The position numbers were made by a program, and so were the translations under genes. Under the pieces are notes generated by a model that worked only from the letters and a program-made list of their open reading frames with translations, did no database searches and had not been told where the DNA came from. A stretch of DNA of 64,000 bases. Source: Methylacidiphilales bacterium (GTDB lineage Bacteria; Verrucomicrobiota; Verrucomicrobiia; Methylacidiphilales; UBA1321). How positions within the stretch are numbered: the stretch's first letter is position 1; the number at the start of each line of letters is the position of its first letter. The DNA is taken from positions 48,857 through 112,856 of the forward strand of contig JAJSLK010000015.1 of assembly GCA_021272165.1 (NCBI GenBank). Direction: 5' to 3'. Positions 62,450 through 64,000 of this stretch are shown here, one piece after another.

Positions 62450-63889
62450 ATGCCGAATAATGACGCCGCCCTGCTGCTCCTGGGCCATGGCTCGACGCTC
62501 AATTCTGATTCGAGCGTGCCGACCTATGAGCATGCGGAGGAGATTCGACGGCGCGGCATGTTTACCGAAGTCCATGTTGCCTTCTGGAAAGAAGAGACAA
62601 ATTTTCGTCAGGCCTTGCACCTGACCGACTGCCGGCAGATTTACGTCGTGCCTGATTTTATCAGCTCCGGCTATTTCACGGAGCAGATCATCCCCCGGGA
62701 GCTAGGGCTCGAAGGCCCAATAACCCGACGAGAAGGCCGTGAGATTTTCTATTGCGAACCAGTGGGGCTTCATCCGTCGATGACCGAGGCGCTCCTGCGC
62801 CGAGCCAGTGAAGTTGTCGCTGCCTCGGGAGAAAGGATTGCCGAGCCCGCAAAAACGGCGTGCCTTTTTATTTGTGGGCATGGGACGTCGCTGAACGACA
62901 ATTCGACTCGCATTATCCACGAGCAGGCCGGTTTGATAAGATCACGCGGGCTTTATGCCGATTGCCAGGCCGTGCTGATGGAGCAGAGACCGCTCGTCAA
63001 GGACTGGCGGACGCTCACGAATTGTCCTGATGTCATCGTGGTGCCGTTCTTTATCTCCGACGGACTTCATTCCTTCGAAAATATCCCGGTGCTGCTTGGA
63101 CTGACTCATGACGTAAGGGAGAAATTCTTCGCCAATCCTCATCATGAAAATGGCCGTCGGCTTTGGTATGCGAGTGCCATTGGGACGGAGCCGTTCCTCG
63201 CCGATGTCATTCTCGCTCAGGTTCATCAGTTTCAGCAAAGATACGCGGATGCAGTGGCTGAAAGCCCAGGAACGCCGATCGCTCCATCCGGCCACAAAGA
63301 GCTGGAGCAATTTCTTCAAGATACTCCTCCACCATTCAAAATCGGCGAGATGGTGATTCACAAAAGGGAAGATGGCTCGTTCGAGCTACGGCATGGCGGT
63401 GATCTTGATCGCGATTCGGCTGGATTACATCGCATTGAATCGCTTGAGGAACTGCGCGATTTGGTGCGTTTTGATTCGGATGGAAATTTCCGTCCGCTTC
63501 ATGCCGCACCCCATTTGCGTTCGGGCTGGATTTATTGCGCCGGCGATTTGGCCGCTCTCCATCTGGCGCTTGATTACATTTATCCCGCCGCGCTCGCCAA
63601 TGGCATGCTGCATCGGAACGGCCGGCTCCCGGTCACATCCTGGAAGGAAACCGCCGAGCGCCAAAGTGGACGCTTTCATGTCGTCAGGGAAATCAACGAC
63701 GCATCGCTTCACGATGTTGTCCGAGATATTTGCGAGCGAAAATGCCGCAAGCGACGACTTTGGAGCCCGGCGGCACAGCCGGTGGAACCGCAACCTGGAG
63801 AAATTTCGCTGCTGTGCCCGGAAGCGTGCAATCTGTTGGTCAGCAAGGTGCGGGACAAACTAGAGCATTTTAAAATATATTGCACATAA
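62450..63889 (+). CDS. Tandem CbiX/SirB-like domain protein with C-terminal Cys motif (DR2241-like)
   Basis: LLLLGHGSTLNSDSSVPTYEHAEEIRRRG and second CLFICGHGTSLNDNSTRIIHEQA repeat; C-terminal CERKCRKRRLWS...LLCPEACN; start at ATG 62450. Confidence 0.78.
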   Translation: MPNNDAALLLLGHGSTLNSDSSVPTYEHAEEIRRRGMFTEVHVAFWKEETNFRQALHLTDCRQIYVVPDFISSGYFTEQIIPRELGLEGPITRREGREIFYCEPVGLHPSMTEALLRRASEVVAASGERIAEPAKTACLFICGHGTSLNDNSTRIIHEQAGLIRSRGLYADCQAVLMEQRPLVKDWRTLTNCPDVIVVPFFISDGLHSFENIPVLLGLTHDVREKFFANPHHENGRRLWYASAIGTEPFLADVILAQVHQFQQRYADAVAESPGTPIAPSGHKELEQFLQDTPPPFKIGEMVIHKREDGSFELRHGGDLDRDSAGLHRIESLEELRDLVRFDSDGNFRPLHAAPHLRSGWIYCAGDLAALHLALDYIYPAALANGMLHRNGRLPVTSWKETAERQSGRFHVVREINDASLHDVVRDICERKCRKRRLWSPAAQPVEPQPGEISLLCPEACNLLVSKVRDKLEHFKIYCT

Positions 63890-63916
63890 CTGGGAAGGAG
63901 GATAAGCTTGGGGTCC

Positions 63917-64000
63917 ATGCGAGCTTACTCCTTGGATTTGCGGCAGCGGGTTTTGAAGGCTTACGACGAGAACAAGTGGACGGTGGGCCAGATCGCCGAG
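63917..64000 (+). CDS. IS630-like transposase N-terminus (truncated by window end)
   Basis: MRAYSLDLRQRVLKAYDENKWTVGQIAE, typical IS630 HTH N-terminus. Confidence 0.7.
   Translation, partial: MRAYSLDLRQRVLKAYDENKWTVGQIAE

Overview
A 64 kb window that reads as a GC-rich bacterial chromosome, probably Verrucomicrobia-like (PEP-CTERM protein, S53 peptidase with PT-rich linkers); the taxonomy is inference. From left to right: (i) a minus-strand anaerobic/fermentative block (radical SAM/SPASM protein, nitronate monooxygenase-like, DHOD-like, pyruvate:ferredoxin oxidoreductase, ADP-forming acyl-CoA synthetase-GNAT) with a divergent malic enzyme; (ii) a complete hoxEFUYH NAD-linked [NiFe]-hydrogenase operon, translationally coupled to a maturation protease and hypAFCDE, with no hypB seen, followed by pntAB and a HoxN/NixA-type nickel transporter; (iii) a B12-binding radical SAM protein, a cupin, and a GH15/TreZ/TreY/GlgX trehalose-glycogen block; (iv) ArsR/SRPBCC, tRNA-Ser(GGA), NadA, a glycosyltransferase-PHP fusion, LMF-like, PEBP, a REC-HK-REC hybrid, carbonic anhydrase and Ada; (v) a ~10 kb element integrated in the 3' end of tRNA-Arg(ACG), bounded by 46-bp direct repeats (48502-48547 / 58457-58502); (vi) an S53 peptidase, PHP, CbiX-like, and the start of an IS630-like transposase. 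The most interesting region is the integrated element. It carries an integrase, small HTH and zinc-ribbon proteins, a Rep-like ORF ending in an iteron-like array, an HK97-type capsid gene and a Nu1-like small terminase, but no recognisable portal, protease, large terminase or tail. This resembles a phage satellite. Inside it, a PEP-CTERM gene is split by a 1.8 kb IS5-like element with a CTAG target duplication and an unusual passenger gene; removing the IS restores the reading frame exactly.
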